A stretch of DNA of 64,000 nucleotides, taken from NCBI GenBank assembly GCA_963667455.2, contig CAXXFR010000014.1, forward strand, positions 62,001 through 126,000, in the 5' to 3' direction. This DNA is from Bin55 sp963667455. GTDB lineage: Bacteria > Pseudomonadota > Gammaproteobacteria > Pseudomonadales > Azotimanducaceae. Below are positions 8,356-17,948 of the stretch, in pieces (position 1 is the stretch's first letter; every line of letters begins with the position of its first letter). The notes below the pieces were generated by a model. The model ran no database searches and was not told where the DNA came from. It saw only the letters and a program-made list of their open reading frames with translations. The position numbers were made by a program, and so were the translations under genes.

Positions 8356-9255
8356 GTGAAGATCTCGGTCGAGTTCCCCGCCATTAGCTTCCGTGAAGGC
8401 CCCGAGGCGATGGCTCGATTGGCCCGAGCAATCGAAGAAATCGGCTACGACCACATAGACATCTTCGATCACGTTGTCATGGGATATCCCACTGACACTA
8501 GACCTCCTCCCCGCTACCCATCAAAGATGCCAATCCTCGAGTGCTTTACAACGTTAGCTTTCATTGCTGCGAATACCAAGACAATTGGAATCGGCACAGA
8601 GGTTCTGGTGTTGCCGCAACGACAGCCGGTCCTCGTGGCAAAGCAGGTAGCCACTCTGGACATACTTTCAGGGGGCAGGATGCGTCTCGGTGTAGGTGTA
8701 GGTTGGCAAGAGTCCGAATTCGAAATGCTGGAAGAGTCGTTCTCCGATAGAGGCGTACGAACCGATGAAGCCATCCAAGTACTGAAAGCATGTTGGGGAG
8801 ACGATCCGATCAGCTATCAGTTCGATCACTACACTGCCGACACAATGGCTTTCGAACCAAAGCCTCCTCAAGGAAACAAGATTCCAATTTGGATCGGAGG
8901 AATGAGTGATCGAGCACTTCGTCGAGTCGGAGAATTTGGAGACGGATGGCTAGCTCTTCCGCTCCCAGACCTGGAAACAGGCAAACAGGCGGTCCAGACC
9001 ATCAAGGACATCGCTAGTAGCCAGGGACGAGATGCAGATTCACTGGGTTTTCAGATGATGCTCGACGCTCCACCGGAAGATGATGAAGGAAAACGGTTCT
9101 ACCAAGACCCCGACAAGATCAAGTCCCGTATCGAGACAGTCCAGCAACTGGGATTCGATTGGGGATCGGTAAATGCGACAGCAATATTTCAAGCGGGTTA
9201 CAGAACAGTGGACGCGATGATCGACAAACTCGGCGAAATCCGCGAGTGCGTATAG
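8356..9255 (+). CDS. LLM class flavin-dependent oxidoreductase
   Basis: A 299-residue TIM-barrel enzyme of the luciferase-like monooxygenase superfamily, probably using F420 or FMN. Visible are the barrel opening (MKISVEFPAISF), the IDIFDHVVMG segment, LVAKQVATLDILSGGR, GVGVGWQESEFEMLE, and PIWIGGMSDRALRR near residue 176, all usual for the F420-dependent LLM branch. GTG at 8356 is the only start ahead of the first beta strand; no strong ribosome binding site precedes it. It stands alone between the terminator at 8218 and the convergent DUF3667 genes. The substrate is unknown, and use of F420 versus FMN cannot be settled here because no F420 synthesis gene is in the window. Confidence 0.88.
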   Translation: MKISVEFPAISFREGPEAMARLARAIEEIGYDHIDIFDHVVMGYPTDTRPPPRYPSKMPILECFTTLAFIAANTKTIGIGTEVLVLPQRQPVLVAKQVATLDILSGGRMRLGVGVGWQESEFEMLEESFSDRGVRTDEAIQVLKACWGDDPISYQFDHYTADTMAFEPKPPQGNKIPIWIGGMSDRALRRVGEFGDGWLALPLPDLETGKQAVQTIKDIASSQGRDADSLGFQMMLDAPPEDDEGKRFYQDPDKIKSRIETVQQLGFDWGSVNATAIFQAGYRTVDAMIDKLGEIRECV

Positions 9256-9379
9256 CTGAACGGCACCTGCTCCCAAACCAGCAGACCAGCACGGCTTGGA
9301 ACTACAACCGGATTATTCACTGTAGCATGCTATGAATTCTGCGATGGCCGAGAACCAGTTCTAGAGCTTCCAGTCCTTC

Positions 9380-10486
9380 TCAAATATTAATCAGCGTATA
9401 CCAGAGAATCAATTGGCTACCAGCTACCCATCCTGCTCCGACAAGTAGCAACACAACAAGGTACTTCATTATAGCTATGAAGTGCCCATCACCATAGAAT
9501 TTCCTAAACGAGAGATAAACATGAACCGCAATTACAAAATAGGCTACGAATGAAAATGATCTCTCCACATATCTGATGTAGCCGTAGGTGCTAGGAATCT
9601 TAACCATGACCTCGACGAGGCAATAGGACAGCAAAATCTCCAACGACAACAACAAGAAGATTGTTGTGAACACGTGCATACAAAAAACAAGATGATGAAC
9701 CAATCTGACCTTCTTCCGTGCGTTTAGAATTGCAGTTATACCAAGCAACCACGGTAATAGGATTATCATTATGAGGGTAGAGTTGTCGCCGTGAGAGGAG
9801 TACAGCTCGGCACTACCCTGATGCAGTAACTTAATCCAGGTCTCGACCATGGAGATTCTCGGTAAATCGCCTCTGTCAGGATCCTCTATACAAGCCAATA
9901 TCGATACCATTACCCTCTTGTCCCAGTATCGACCAGGTCGTGCAAGTACTTCTTCCATTTGCTGCACCAAGAACGATCTAACTACGGTTCCCGGATCATA
10001 TCCATATAAGGCGGCGCGCTCTTCCTCGAATCGACTGATAGCTGACCCCGTGTCTATTTCACTCATCAACTCATCCATCAACTCATTCGCCTTCTCAGTG
10101 TCAGTACCTAGTAGACTCTCCATATGCTTATTCATATCGCTATAGACTCTTCCCGGTCCGAACTCATACAATACTCCAGTACCCCATGACACAACCAGAA
10201 CAAAAAATAGAAGACTCGAGAACAAATAGAGTCGAATGGGAGAGAGATAGCTCGAGCGCTTGTTTGCTTGAAACTCCAAGGACAGAGTGCCAGGTTTCAA
10301 AAAGAGTGTTTTCATTGTCTGCGATGCTCGAGACTGCAGATCCAACTGCTCTCTAAAGAAGTCTACAAGCACACGCCAAATATTGCGATTGTAATCTAAG
10401 TCACTTTGACCGCATACCGAGCAAAAACGACCCGTTCTTACTGCTCCACAGTTATCGCAGATGTTGTTTCCCGAAGGTGAACTCAC
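9380..10486 (-). CDS. DUF3667-family zinc-ribbon membrane protein (copy 2)
   Basis: A 368-residue protein of unknown function. It begins with a zinc ribbon, Cys10-x2-Cys13 and Cys22-x2-Cys25, followed by the family segment around residues 37-90 (LKPGTLSLEF and YLSPIRLYLF). About five hydrophobic segments follow: near residue 90, then LIMIILLPWLLG, HHLVFCMHVFTTIF, the VAYFVIAVHVYL stretch and a C-terminal helix. A ~120-residue soluble insert lies between the first and second. The start is GTG at 10486, 15 bases after the stop of its paralogue, with which it shares cysteine spacing and membrane plan. The function of these proteins is not known; the zinc ribbon may sense metal or contact another protein. 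Confidence 0.85.
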   Translation of the reverse strand: MSSPSGNNICDNCGAVRTGRFCSVCGQSDLDYNRNIWRVLVDFFREQLDLQSRASQTMKTLFLKPGTLSLEFQANKRSSYLSPIRLYLFSSLLFFVLVVSWGTGVLYEFGPGRVYSDMNKHMESLLGTDTEKANELMDELMSEIDTGSAISRFEEERAALYGYDPGTVVRSFLVQQMEEVLARPGRYWDKRVMVSILACIEDPDRGDLPRISMVETWIKLLHQGSAELYSSHGDNSTLIMIILLPWLLGITAILNARKKVRLVHHLVFCMHVFTTIFLLLSLEILLSYCLVEVMVKIPSTYGYIRYVERSFSFVAYFVIAVHVYLSFRKFYGDGHFIAIMKYLVVLLLVGAGWVAGSQLILWYTLINI

Positions 10487-10501
10487 TCTTGTTCTAAGCT
10501 C

Positions 10502-11497
10502 CTATAGATTGACGACGGTGAATAACAGAATTGAAGCGAAGGCAACTAAACCAACCAGGTGTGTGAAGAGTAGCAGTGGTATGTACTTCAAGAGAGCAAT
10601 TATATGACTGTCGGAATAGAAGTTCTTGTATGCTAGGTAGATGTGTACATAGATGTAAAGAAACATGACAGTAGAGAATACAAACTCAGTCAAGTCGTGT
10701 GTCACAATCCACTCACTAAGGATTAGTTTGAACGTCCACACCACAAAGACTGCAGTAAACACATGCATGCAAAAAACAAGATGGTGCACTACTCGTATGC
10801 GCTTTGTGAAATTGAAAAGATAGGAAGCGAATACTAACCAAGGAAGGAGAATGACCATGATGAGAGGGAGGTTGTTCTGCAGTTCGTCCCCAAGTTCTTC
10901 GGGATCGTGCAATACCTTGACTGCTGTTCGCAGAGCCACTCGAGCAATCTCTGGCACGTCTTGTGGCTCCCCAACTGACAGAAGTAGTGATTCCAACATT
11001 GGCCTTGTGTTGGACTCACTGGAACGAGTTAATATTTCTTCAGCGAGCTGTCGAGTGCTCTCATTGGTCACAGACTCCAACCGCTCAAGTGCTTCAGTGA
11101 AATCAGTGGTAGTAGTAGTTTGTTCACTCGATTCGGCGTCAAATCCGTCGTTCAAGAATATGCCGCCAAGAACGGGGTCGGAACGCACTTCGCCGATGAT
11201 CGCAACCACCAGAAAGAACAGCAGACTGGTAAACAGATACATTCGAATTGGAGAGACATAACTGGCCCGACGGTCGTGGCGGAACTCTTGTGAGACAGCC
11301 CCAGGATGTCGAAACAGTTTGACAAATGTTCTTGAGGCTCGTGATTGAAAGTCGAAGGTCTCTCGCAGGAGGTCGCCCAATACGCGCCACAACGATCGGT
11401 CGTAGTGCTTGTCGTTCTGTCCACACTGAGAGCAAAACGGACCCGTCCGCTCCGCACCACAATTGGTACACACCCGTGAAACCGTGTGTTCGGTCAT
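10502..11497 (-). CDS. DUF3667-family zinc-ribbon membrane protein (copy 1)
   Basis: A 331-residue paralogue of the gene downstream of it. The zinc ribbon has cysteines at the same residues (10, 13, 22, 25), followed by FRHPGAVSQEF and YVSPIRMYLFTSLLFF, then a soluble insert that differs in sequence from the paralogue, then four more hydrophobic segments including LIMVILLPWLVF and HHLVFCMHVFTAVF. ATG at 11497 is clear. The two genes form a tandem pair that probably arose by duplication and is transcribed together. No function is known for the family. Confidence 0.85.
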   Translation of the reverse strand: MTEHTVSRVCTNCGAERTGPFCSQCGQNDKHYDRSLWRVLGDLLRETFDFQSRASRTFVKLFRHPGAVSQEFRHDRRASYVSPIRMYLFTSLLFFLVVAIIGEVRSDPVLGGIFLNDGFDAESSEQTTTTTDFTEALERLESVTNESTRQLAEEILTRSSESNTRPMLESLLLSVGEPQDVPEIARVALRTAVKVLHDPEELGDELQNNLPLIMVILLPWLVFASYLFNFTKRIRVVHHLVFCMHVFTAVFVVWTFKLILSEWIVTHDLTEFVFSTVMFLYIYVHIYLAYKNFYSDSHIIALLKYIPLLLFTHLVGLVAFASILLFTVVNL

Positions 11498-11707
11498 CGC
11501 GTCGATAGCGTGTGATTAAGCAAGAAAAAGAGCTCATTCGGACATCCCGATTCATTGTAAGTCCACGCACGATCAATCATGGCTTTCTCGTTGACCAAAG
11601 ATTTGATCCATATCACGGAGTTGTCAGAGCATCAAACTGAACGGTGCGAATCATTTCGCCTTCCTGCTAATCTACCACTTCAGCCTGCACTCCATCTCTA
11701 GCCCTCG

Positions 11708-12847
11708 GTGACACCACAAACCGCAATTCGTCGCGCGGAGTCAATCAGTGACTTGGTGCGTGCAGACGCAAGTACTTCAGATGCCAATCGAAGGTTGACC
11801 CACTCTGTTGCGTTGAGCATGGCTGAATTGAACCTGTATCGCATCGCCGCTCCTCCATCATTTGGCGGAATCGATGCCGACACCAAGACTCAAATGCTCG
11901 TAATCGAGACCGTGTCGACCGCTGGTGGCGCAGCGGGATGGAACCTGATGATTGGAATGGAAATATTTGGATTGGTCGCTCCATCCATGAAAGACTGCCA
12001 AGTCTTGGTTGCCGATCCTTTGACAATCATGGCAGGATCAACTGCTTCCGTTGGCACTGCCGAACAAGACGGTTCGGACTTTGTTGTAGCGGGCCAGTGG
12101 CAATTTGTGAGCGGAATTCACAACGCCGATGTATTCGGAGCAACGGTACGTCTCACCAGCAATGCAGAACCAATCGAAGACACGCTCTATTACGCGATGA
12201 TTCCAAGAGGAGATTACGAAATCATCGATACTTGGAATGTCGGCGGTCTTCGTGGATCGGGTTCACACGACGTTGCAGTCAACAATGCACGCGTTCCGGC
12301 CAATCGAATAGTCGCGACTCTCGGCCGAGGCGAGTTGCCCTCGCGACAGTTGAAGATTCCGCTCGGCGTACGGCTTACGTTTAACAAAGTGGCTGTTGCG
12401 TTGGGTATAGCACGTGCAGGAATGAATGAATTTAGAGACTTGGCTAGTGGCAAGATCCCACGATTTGCCAGACGAAAACTCCATGATCGTCCGATCGCTC
12501 AGCTGGCGATCGCAAAAGCTGAAGCAAGATTGCGTGGTGTACGAGCAGCCATCTATGAACAAGCTGAACGTGTATGGGAAATCTGCCAAAGTGACGATGA
12601 ACTGGAGATTGAAGATCGAGCTCTAACGCACGTCTTGGCGTGCGATTCGGTACAGGCTTGCATCGAAGCCGTGACCTTCGTGGCGGAGGCATCCGGCACG
12701 ACAGCCAATGATCGTGGACACCCTCTCGAACGAATCGTAAGAGACGTTCGCGTTGTGCAACAGCATGCGACAGTGTCGCCACATCACATGTACGATGCTG
12801 GCCGTGCCTTGCTTGGTCTCGAACCAAGCGGAATCCTCTTAATGTAA
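11708..12847 (+). CDS. Acyl-CoA dehydrogenase-fold flavoprotein (flavin monooxygenase-like branch)
   Basis: A 379-residue protein with the three-part acyl-CoA dehydrogenase fold: N-terminal helices (1-110), a central beta domain with GQWQFVSGIHNADVFGATVRL, and a C-terminal helical domain. The usual catalytic Glu motif is absent, and the sequence is closer to the reduced-flavin-using hydroxylase group (HsaA/HpaH-like) than to fatty acyl-CoA dehydrogenases: WNVGGLRGSGSHD near residue 178 and HPLERIVRDVRVVQQHATVSPHH near 337. It may hydroxylate or oxidise an aromatic or CoA-linked substrate with FMNH2/FADH2 from a partner reductase, not identified nearby. The start is GTG at 11708. Confidence 0.8.
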   Translation: MTPQTAIRRAESISDLVRADASTSDANRRLTHSVALSMAELNLYRIAAPPSFGGIDADTKTQMLVIETVSTAGGAAGWNLMIGMEIFGLVAPSMKDCQVLVADPLTIMAGSTASVGTAEQDGSDFVVAGQWQFVSGIHNADVFGATVRLTSNAEPIEDTLYYAMIPRGDYEIIDTWNVGGLRGSGSHDVAVNNARVPANRIVATLGRGELPSRQLKIPLGVRLTFNKVAVALGIARAGMNEFRDLASGKIPRFARRKLHDRPIAQLAIAKAEARLRGVRAAIYEQAERVWEICQSDDELEIEDRALTHVLACDSVQACIEAVTFVAEASGTTANDRGHPLERIVRDVRVVQQHATVSPHHMYDAGRALLGLEPSGILLM

Positions 12848-13026
12848 GAAGTCAAGTTCGTCGTCGTGGAGGATTACTCAACGTCTCAGTTATTGGCGGA
12901 TACCAGTAGAAACCCACCAATCCTTCAATAGCTCAAACAATCGAGGCCATATCCAACGAAAGCGATTGTTTCGATTCACTAGCAACTCAGTTCCATCTGA
13001 CCTGAAGATCGGTGTCCAACCCCATC

Positions 13027-14274
13027 TCATACCGTCATTTCGCGTATTGGTCCCTGTCCGATATTGCGAATCGATTGATTTTTAGCTCCAACGTACACAA
13101 CGACTCCAGCATAGACAGCACACCCAACCCCAATCGCGACAACGATGTTGAAGAGTTGTGTGAGCGAACCGAGAAATAGCCCTCCCAGCGGGATCAGGTT
13201 GTAGCAAACTGTATGGAATCCCATGACCCTGCCTCGCAATCTGTGAGGAACGGCAAGTTGCATCGCCGTTGCCGCATGGATTTGAAACACCGCGCCGAAG
13301 AATGCGCCGACCAAAGAAAACGCAAAAGTCAGCCATAGAACGTTCCACGAGACAACCAGCGCCAGCAAGAACGTCGCAACTGCAGAGAGCACTGCACCAC
13401 CCAGCATCACTCTACTAGTCGACCGATTCCATCTGCGCCCTCCCACAATCAATGTGCCAATAGTCGAACCCAAGCCACCGGCGGCCAGCAGCAATCCATA
13501 TACAGCTTCGTTCTGATTGAGTAGTTCAACGATGTAAGGCATGAGGTGAACATGCGACTGAACGAAAAACATGCCTAGAAACGTAATGGCCAGCAACCAC
13601 TTGAATAAGTCGTGCCGATAGATGAAGACCAGCCCTTCGACAAGCTCCTCTATGGGCGAAGACTCTGTCCGTATGGGATCCTGGACCGAAATGGTAAGCA
13701 TGACCAGAAACATTGCGAAGAATCCCACCGCACCCACCGCAAAGACCATTGCAGTTCCTCCGAAGTAGAGAATCGCACCACCCAGCGCAGGAATGGTTGT
13801 CCTGGAGGACTGCCAAATGAAGGCGTTCAGTGCGACTGCACTTAAGTAGGAGTGACGGCGCACAAGCAGCGGATAGATCGCCGCCCGTACCGGCCAGTCA
13901 ACTCCCGTTACGAAAGACGACAGAGCTGCAATGGTCAGCACGTGCCAGACGGCGACATACCCAGTTACCTCCAGCAACGCCAACACCGCCATCAGAATGG
14001 AATTGCAAACGCATGTGTAGAGAAGGATCGTTCGTTTGTTGAACCGATCAGCGATTACTCCGCCGATTAAATTGACCGTGATTCCCGGAACCGCAGCGGC
14101 AGCTCCCAGATAGCCTAGCTGAAGTGGCGATTGAGTGAGTTCGAAAATCAGCCATCCCTGGCCGAGAATCATGAGATTGGATGCGGCAACTGCAGCGAAT
14201 GACGCAGTCCAATAGCGGCGAAACGCCGGATAGAGAAATGCCGGGTACCTACGAAGAAATCGGCGTGCGAGCAT
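13027..14274 (-). CDS. Major facilitator superfamily transporter (MFS_3 type)
   Basis: A 415-residue inner membrane protein with about 12 hydrophobic segments in two six-helix halves. The first cytoplasmic loop motif appears as GGVIADRFNKR near residue 72, and the second half carries LGSTIGTLIVGGRRW. The central loop (DPIRTESSPIEELVEGL) separates the halves. It resembles the EntS-like MFS_3 branch of drug or siderophore exporters. The substrate is unknown. It stands alone on the minus strand, and the first ~15 residues (RRFLRRYP) are strongly basic, consistent with a cytoplasmic N-terminus. Confidence 0.85.
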   Translation of the reverse strand: MLARRFLRRYPAFLYPAFRRYWTASFAAVAASNLMILGQGWLIFELTQSPLQLGYLGAAAAVPGITVNLIGGVIADRFNKRTILLYTCVCNSILMAVLALLEVTGYVAVWHVLTIAALSSFVTGVDWPVRAAIYPLLVRRHSYLSAVALNAFIWQSSRTTIPALGGAILYFGGTAMVFAVGAVGFFAMFLVMLTISVQDPIRTESSPIEELVEGLVFIYRHDLFKWLLAITFLGMFFVQSHVHLMPYIVELLNQNEAVYGLLLAAGGLGSTIGTLIVGGRRWNRSTSRVMLGGAVLSAVATFLLALVVSWNVLWLTFAFSLVGAFFGAVFQIHAATAMQLAVPHRLRGRVMGFHTVCYNLIPLGGLFLGSLTQLFNIVVAIGVGCAVYAGVVVYVGAKNQSIRNIGQGPIREMTV

Positions 14275-14392
14275 TTACTAGCTCACACCAACACAAACAA
14301 GCGTTCTCTGACAGCAATTAGCGATGATTGCAGACAGAAACGAATCTACAAGTACAAATCTAGTTCGCTACCCAACGCCGTGATCCATTCGG

Positions 14393-15718
14393 CTATGCAC
14401 TCGAACCGTTTTGCTCGGCGGCCTTTGCTTGCCGTCTCTTTTCGATCGCTTGTTTCATTCGAAAGATGTGCAGATTCTCCTTGGTTTCTACGGGTACCGG
14501 AGAATCCAAAGCACGAATGCGGAGGTAGTTGCCCTGTTCCATTGCCAACCGTGTCGCCACCGTAGTCTTGGGACCTGAGTAACTAGCAATCTCCAGCAAT
14601 CCAGAACTGAAGTAGCCCATTCGTTGCAGTAGCTTGTCCGAAGCGGTTTCCAGTACTTCAGGGTCGATCGACAATTGCCAGTTCTCCTGCTGTCTCAACC
14701 ACGGCTTGACGTTGGAGTTCGTCATGATGTATCGCCACTCGTCTGTGTGGTTGACTCCCGTTCCGTGCAACAAACGACCATCCATGAGCATTACGGTGCC
14801 ACCCTTTGCCTCCACATTCACCGCTGGAGGCAATGCCCCTACCTCCTCTCCTGCCGGTGTGTTGGAAACAATCCGGTGGCTGGTTGGAATGACCAAAGTA
14901 CCCCCATTGACTTCGCTCACATCCTGCATGATGTAGACAGTGTTAACGAGGATTGGCGCAAAAGGCGTCTGGATTGGATGGATTGCACCTGAATCTTGAT
15001 GGAGGTTTTGAGGATAGCTTCCGGGTCGAGCGATGTTGGATGCAAACGAATAGGCGTAGTGCCCTGCCCCAAGCAGCTCGTTGTTGAGTTGCTCGAGCAT
15101 AGGACCGCCTTGAACCCACTCCGGATTGAACTCGATGCACTTGGCGAAACAGTCGCCCTTGTTCACCAAAGTCCACATGATGTGAAAATGCGGAGACATG
15201 TCGGCAAGACCGCATTCCCGTTCCGCCACCGCTTGACGTTCCAATCGATCTCGCATGTACTCGCATTGATAGGGACTCATCGCATCTTCGATGAGACAAA
15301 AACCGTATTTCTGGAGATCGCGGCGAGCCTTGTGGATGTCCTTGGTTTCTCGAGGAAGATCGTCGAATTGCTTCCAATAGTTGTGCTTGCGCGGAACCGT
15401 GGTGTCGTAATACGGAGTTCCGTTGAGACCTCCGCCTTCAGCACTTCGACCTTGCTCAAACAATTCGCATCGAAATCGTCGGGTCAACGACCCATCAGGT
15501 CGCATTGCCGGGACCCCATTTCCTCCGGCCGGTGGCTTGAGCCAAGGGTTGTTCTTGTGCATCGACTTAAACGGCTCTCCCGAATAGAACCATTTAGCAT
15601 CTTGCATTTGCGATTCATCCTCGGAATTCGCAGCAACGTGCTCCTCCGAGAATTCTGGAGGTACTGCTATCCTATGTTGAGCTTGCACTTCTTCCATGTC
15701 GTTGGATTCTCGCCCCAT
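14393..15718 (-). CDS. Phytanoyl-CoA dioxygenase (PhyH) family protein, long form
   Basis: An Fe(II)/2-oxoglutarate-dependent oxygenase of about 440 residues. The metal triad is visible: H-x-D in NLHQDSGAIH and the distal His in LLHGTGVNH, followed by the WRYIMTNSNVKPW strand. An N-terminal extension of about 120 residues with low conservation precedes the first PhyH strand (LQKYGFCLIEDAMS), making it longer than usual. The open frame reaches 15829, but that would overlap the divergent gene at 15806; ATG at 15718 or 15697 is more likely. It is divergent from a lipoprotein hydrolase gene. The substrate is unknown. It is one of five PhyH-family genes in the window. Confidence 0.85.
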   Translation of the reverse strand: MGRESNDMEEVQAQHRIAVPPEFSEEHVAANSEDESQMQDAKWFYSGEPFKSMHKNNPWLKPPAGGNGVPAMRPDGSLTRRFRCELFEQGRSAEGGGLNGTPYYDTTVPRKHNYWKQFDDLPRETKDIHKARRDLQKYGFCLIEDAMSPYQCEYMRDRLERQAVAERECGLADMSPHFHIMWTLVNKGDCFAKCIEFNPEWVQGGPMLEQLNNELLGAGHYAYSFASNIARPGSYPQNLHQDSGAIHPIQTPFAPILVNTVYIMQDVSEVNGGTLVIPTSHRIVSNTPAGEEVGALPPAVNVEAKGGTVMLMDGRLLHGTGVNHTDEWRYIMTNSNVKPWLRQQENWQLSIDPEVLETASDKLLQRMGYFSSGLLEIASYSGPKTTVATRLAMEQGNYLRIRALDSPVPVETKENLHIFRMKQAIEKRRQAKAAEQNGSSA

Positions 15719-15805
15719 GCGGGTTGTGAACTGTGGCCTCGACAATCGTCCACTGTCCACGAACCTCGTTGTGTTCCACTCATCTAATTCTACGAAGGAA
15801 ACACA

Positions 15806-16678
15806 GTGAAAACCGAGACTTTCATGCACACGATTCTTAGAGCGACAGTGCTGGTTTTGGCTATTTGTCTCATGCAGGTCGCGTCCGGTTGCAATACAGC
15901 TTCCGAAAAAGACGAAAACTTCCCTTGGATTTCAACACTCGAGCCGGGCAAGTGGCCTGAAACGCTCAGGAGCACTCCCGCACTGTGGAAGAACGGCGGC
16001 AGGTTGTTGAAATTGAAAGAGGGCCTCCACCTTCTTGATCACGAGATCACCGAGGGAAACGATGTCCTAATCGCCGCTCACGGTTGGGGAGCTCGTGGAT
16101 TCGAGTGGGTCTATCCCTTGGTGACTCTGGACAACGAGAATTTGGACACGTACTTTCTGCGGTGGGCGTATTGGCGTCGTGCCGAACGGGCGGAACAGCT
16201 ACTTCTCGATGAACTGGACAAGATGCTGGGCGAACGGAAAGAACCTGTCAAGAGAGTCATCATCGTCGCTCACAGCTGTGGTGGAGTCGTTTCCTTGTCC
16301 GCAGTACCTTCGCTTCCCGATGACGTGGAGTTCGACATTCACCTTGTGGCATCGCCGGTCAACGGTTTGGGAATTTGGACTATGTGGCATTGCGACGCCG
16401 ATGTTCCGGAGTCGCTACCTGAAAATGTCAATGTGACGCACTGGCAGACGCAGTTCCGTCGCGACAAGGTGTTTTTCTACTTTCCCAAGAATCCACAGGA
16501 CATCGATCTGGAACGGGTGCAGGTCAAAATGTTGCCAGGCATGTTCAAGGACAAGCTATTAGGCCATGTTCGGTCGCTCACCTGGGCAGCTGAACAGATC
16601 GCCGAGCTGTATGCCAATCCAAGAGCCGAAGAATCCGCGATCAAGCAATCCGAGACTACCGAATCGACGGACGATTAG
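15806..16678 (+). CDS. Alpha/beta-hydrolase-like lipoprotein
   Basis: A 290-residue secreted protein. A signal peptide with hydrophobic stretch TVLVLAICLMQVASG ends in a Cys at about residue 29, a plausible though imperfect lipobox. The mature part has an alpha/beta hydrolase core: AAHGWG (oxyanion region), a strand-turn nucleophile AHSCGG with Ser in place of the stricter G-x-S-x-G, and a late His candidate in LGHVRSL. It is probably an outer-membrane or periplasmic esterase or lipase. GTG at 15806, preceded by GAAGGAA, is preferred; ATG at 15824 is also possible. It lies between two PhyH genes on the other strand. Confidence 0.75.
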   Translation: MKTETFMHTILRATVLVLAICLMQVASGCNTASEKDENFPWISTLEPGKWPETLRSTPALWKNGGRLLKLKEGLHLLDHEITEGNDVLIAAHGWGARGFEWVYPLVTLDNENLDTYFLRWAYWRRAERAEQLLLDELDKMLGERKEPVKRVIIVAHSCGGVVSLSAVPSLPDDVEFDIHLVASPVNGLGIWTMWHCDADVPESLPENVNVTHWQTQFRRDKVFFYFPKNPQDIDLERVQVKMLPGMFKDKLLGHVRSLTWAAEQIAELYANPRAEESAIKQSETTESTDD

Positions 16679-16688
16679 GACCTCCGAG

Positions 16689-17798
16689 CTAGGATGCGGC
16701 TGCGGCCTCCTTGGCCTTTTCCTCAGCGACGATTTCCTGCATTCCTTCCCACTCGTTCCACATGTCGCACAGCATGTCCTTTGAACGCTCCCACGGATTA
16801 TTGCCTTCCTCAAACTCCAACCACTCGCCGCGTTGACCTCGGTCAGGATGGTCGGAAATGCCGTTCACCATGACGTTCGGCTGCCGCTTCTTGTTTCGGA
16901 TGCGGAAGATGATGTTCTTACGGGGCTCGGTTCCGTTTTCGTTTCGCGTCCCCGAATGCGGAATGTGGTACAGGGTGATGCAAGCGTCACCTTTGTCCAT
17001 GAGGACCTGCGTCGGTCTCGGCCATCTGACACCATCCGGAGTGCTTTCGGAAGTTTCGTCGAGGAATTTTTCCCTTACAGATTCAGGCAGGTAGACGTGC
17101 CCGCAACCGTTAGGAGCGTCGTAGTTCAGACGAGGCCATCCGGGACCTTCCGGACCCATGAGATTGCCCTGAGAACGCTGCCACTGAAAGAACTTCTCCG
17201 TCTCGTGGTGGGCACCCCGTAGCAAAGCGGTCTGTCCGCAACCCTCGCGAAGCTGGTTGTTGAGGCACACGAAAACGAAGGCCGTAAAACTGCCCATTCC
17301 CAAGGTCATTTCCGGATCCTCGAACAGCGGAACGCTGTTGTGCCCCATGACTTCGGGGGATCGGCCGATGTCACCCTTAGGACCCGATGTGATGTAGTGG
17401 TTGTATCGCTCTTCCGGAGTGCCGGAGATCGGCTTCTGGGGAACCCCGATGGTGCACAGTCCGTCCATGTGGGACTCTGCGCCGTAGTACGGCATGTCCT
17501 TGTCGGGATAGCCGAGATTGTTGAAGTGTTTGCCGGGTTTGCGTACGCCCAGCAGTCCCACCTGGCACACGATGGGCGGATCGAAATAGCCCATGGCTTC
17601 ATGCAGAATCGGAGTCACTGAACTAGCGTTGACCAAGTCCGTCAGCTCCTTCGCGCCTCCCGCGTACTGCCCCTCGACTGGATTGTCGAGTCGATCCAAC
17701 GCGGCATCGACGAGTTCTTCCGACACGGCGTTTTTGACGATCACGTAGCCATCGCGATACAAATCTCTTTTCTGTTCAACTGTTAGCGCTTGTTGCAT
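16689..17798 (-). CDS. Phytanoyl-CoA dioxygenase (PhyH) family protein
   Basis: A 369-residue member of the Fe(II)/2-oxoglutarate oxygenase superfamily. Metal ligands are likely in ESHMDGL (H-x-D) and YHIPHSGTR (distal His), with the 2-oxoglutarate-binding Arg in the following NIIFRIRNKK strand. The central section, LLRGAHHETEKFFQWQRSQG and GPEGPGWPRLNYDAPNG, is closely matched in the gene at 44900, so the two are paralogues of one subfamily. A Lys/Glu/Ala-rich tail ends the protein. ATG at 17798 fits the family N-terminus (LYRDGYVIVKNAV). The substrate is unknown. Confidence 0.87.
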   Translation of the reverse strand: MQQALTVEQKRDLYRDGYVIVKNAVSEELVDAALDRLDNPVEGQYAGGAKELTDLVNASSVTPILHEAMGYFDPPIVCQVGLLGVRKPGKHFNNLGYPDKDMPYYGAESHMDGLCTIGVPQKPISGTPEERYNHYITSGPKGDIGRSPEVMGHNSVPLFEDPEMTLGMGSFTAFVFVCLNNQLREGCGQTALLRGAHHETEKFFQWQRSQGNLMGPEGPGWPRLNYDAPNGCGHVYLPESVREKFLDETSESTPDGVRWPRPTQVLMDKGDACITLYHIPHSGTRNENGTEPRKNIIFRIRNKKRQPNVMVNGISDHPDRGQRGEWLEFEEGNNPWERSKDMLCDMWNEWEGMQEIVAEEKAKEAAAAS

Positions 17799-17948
17799 GG
17801 ATGTTTCCTCACTCTTGCCAACCTGTCACCTTCACGCGCCGCTACGACACTCCGTACTGAGGGTAGACCTCGTTGGGCGGCGTGTTCCGACCGAAGGAAG
17901 AATGATAATCAATCGTCTCCAAGTATCGACTTGTTATGGCGATTTAGA

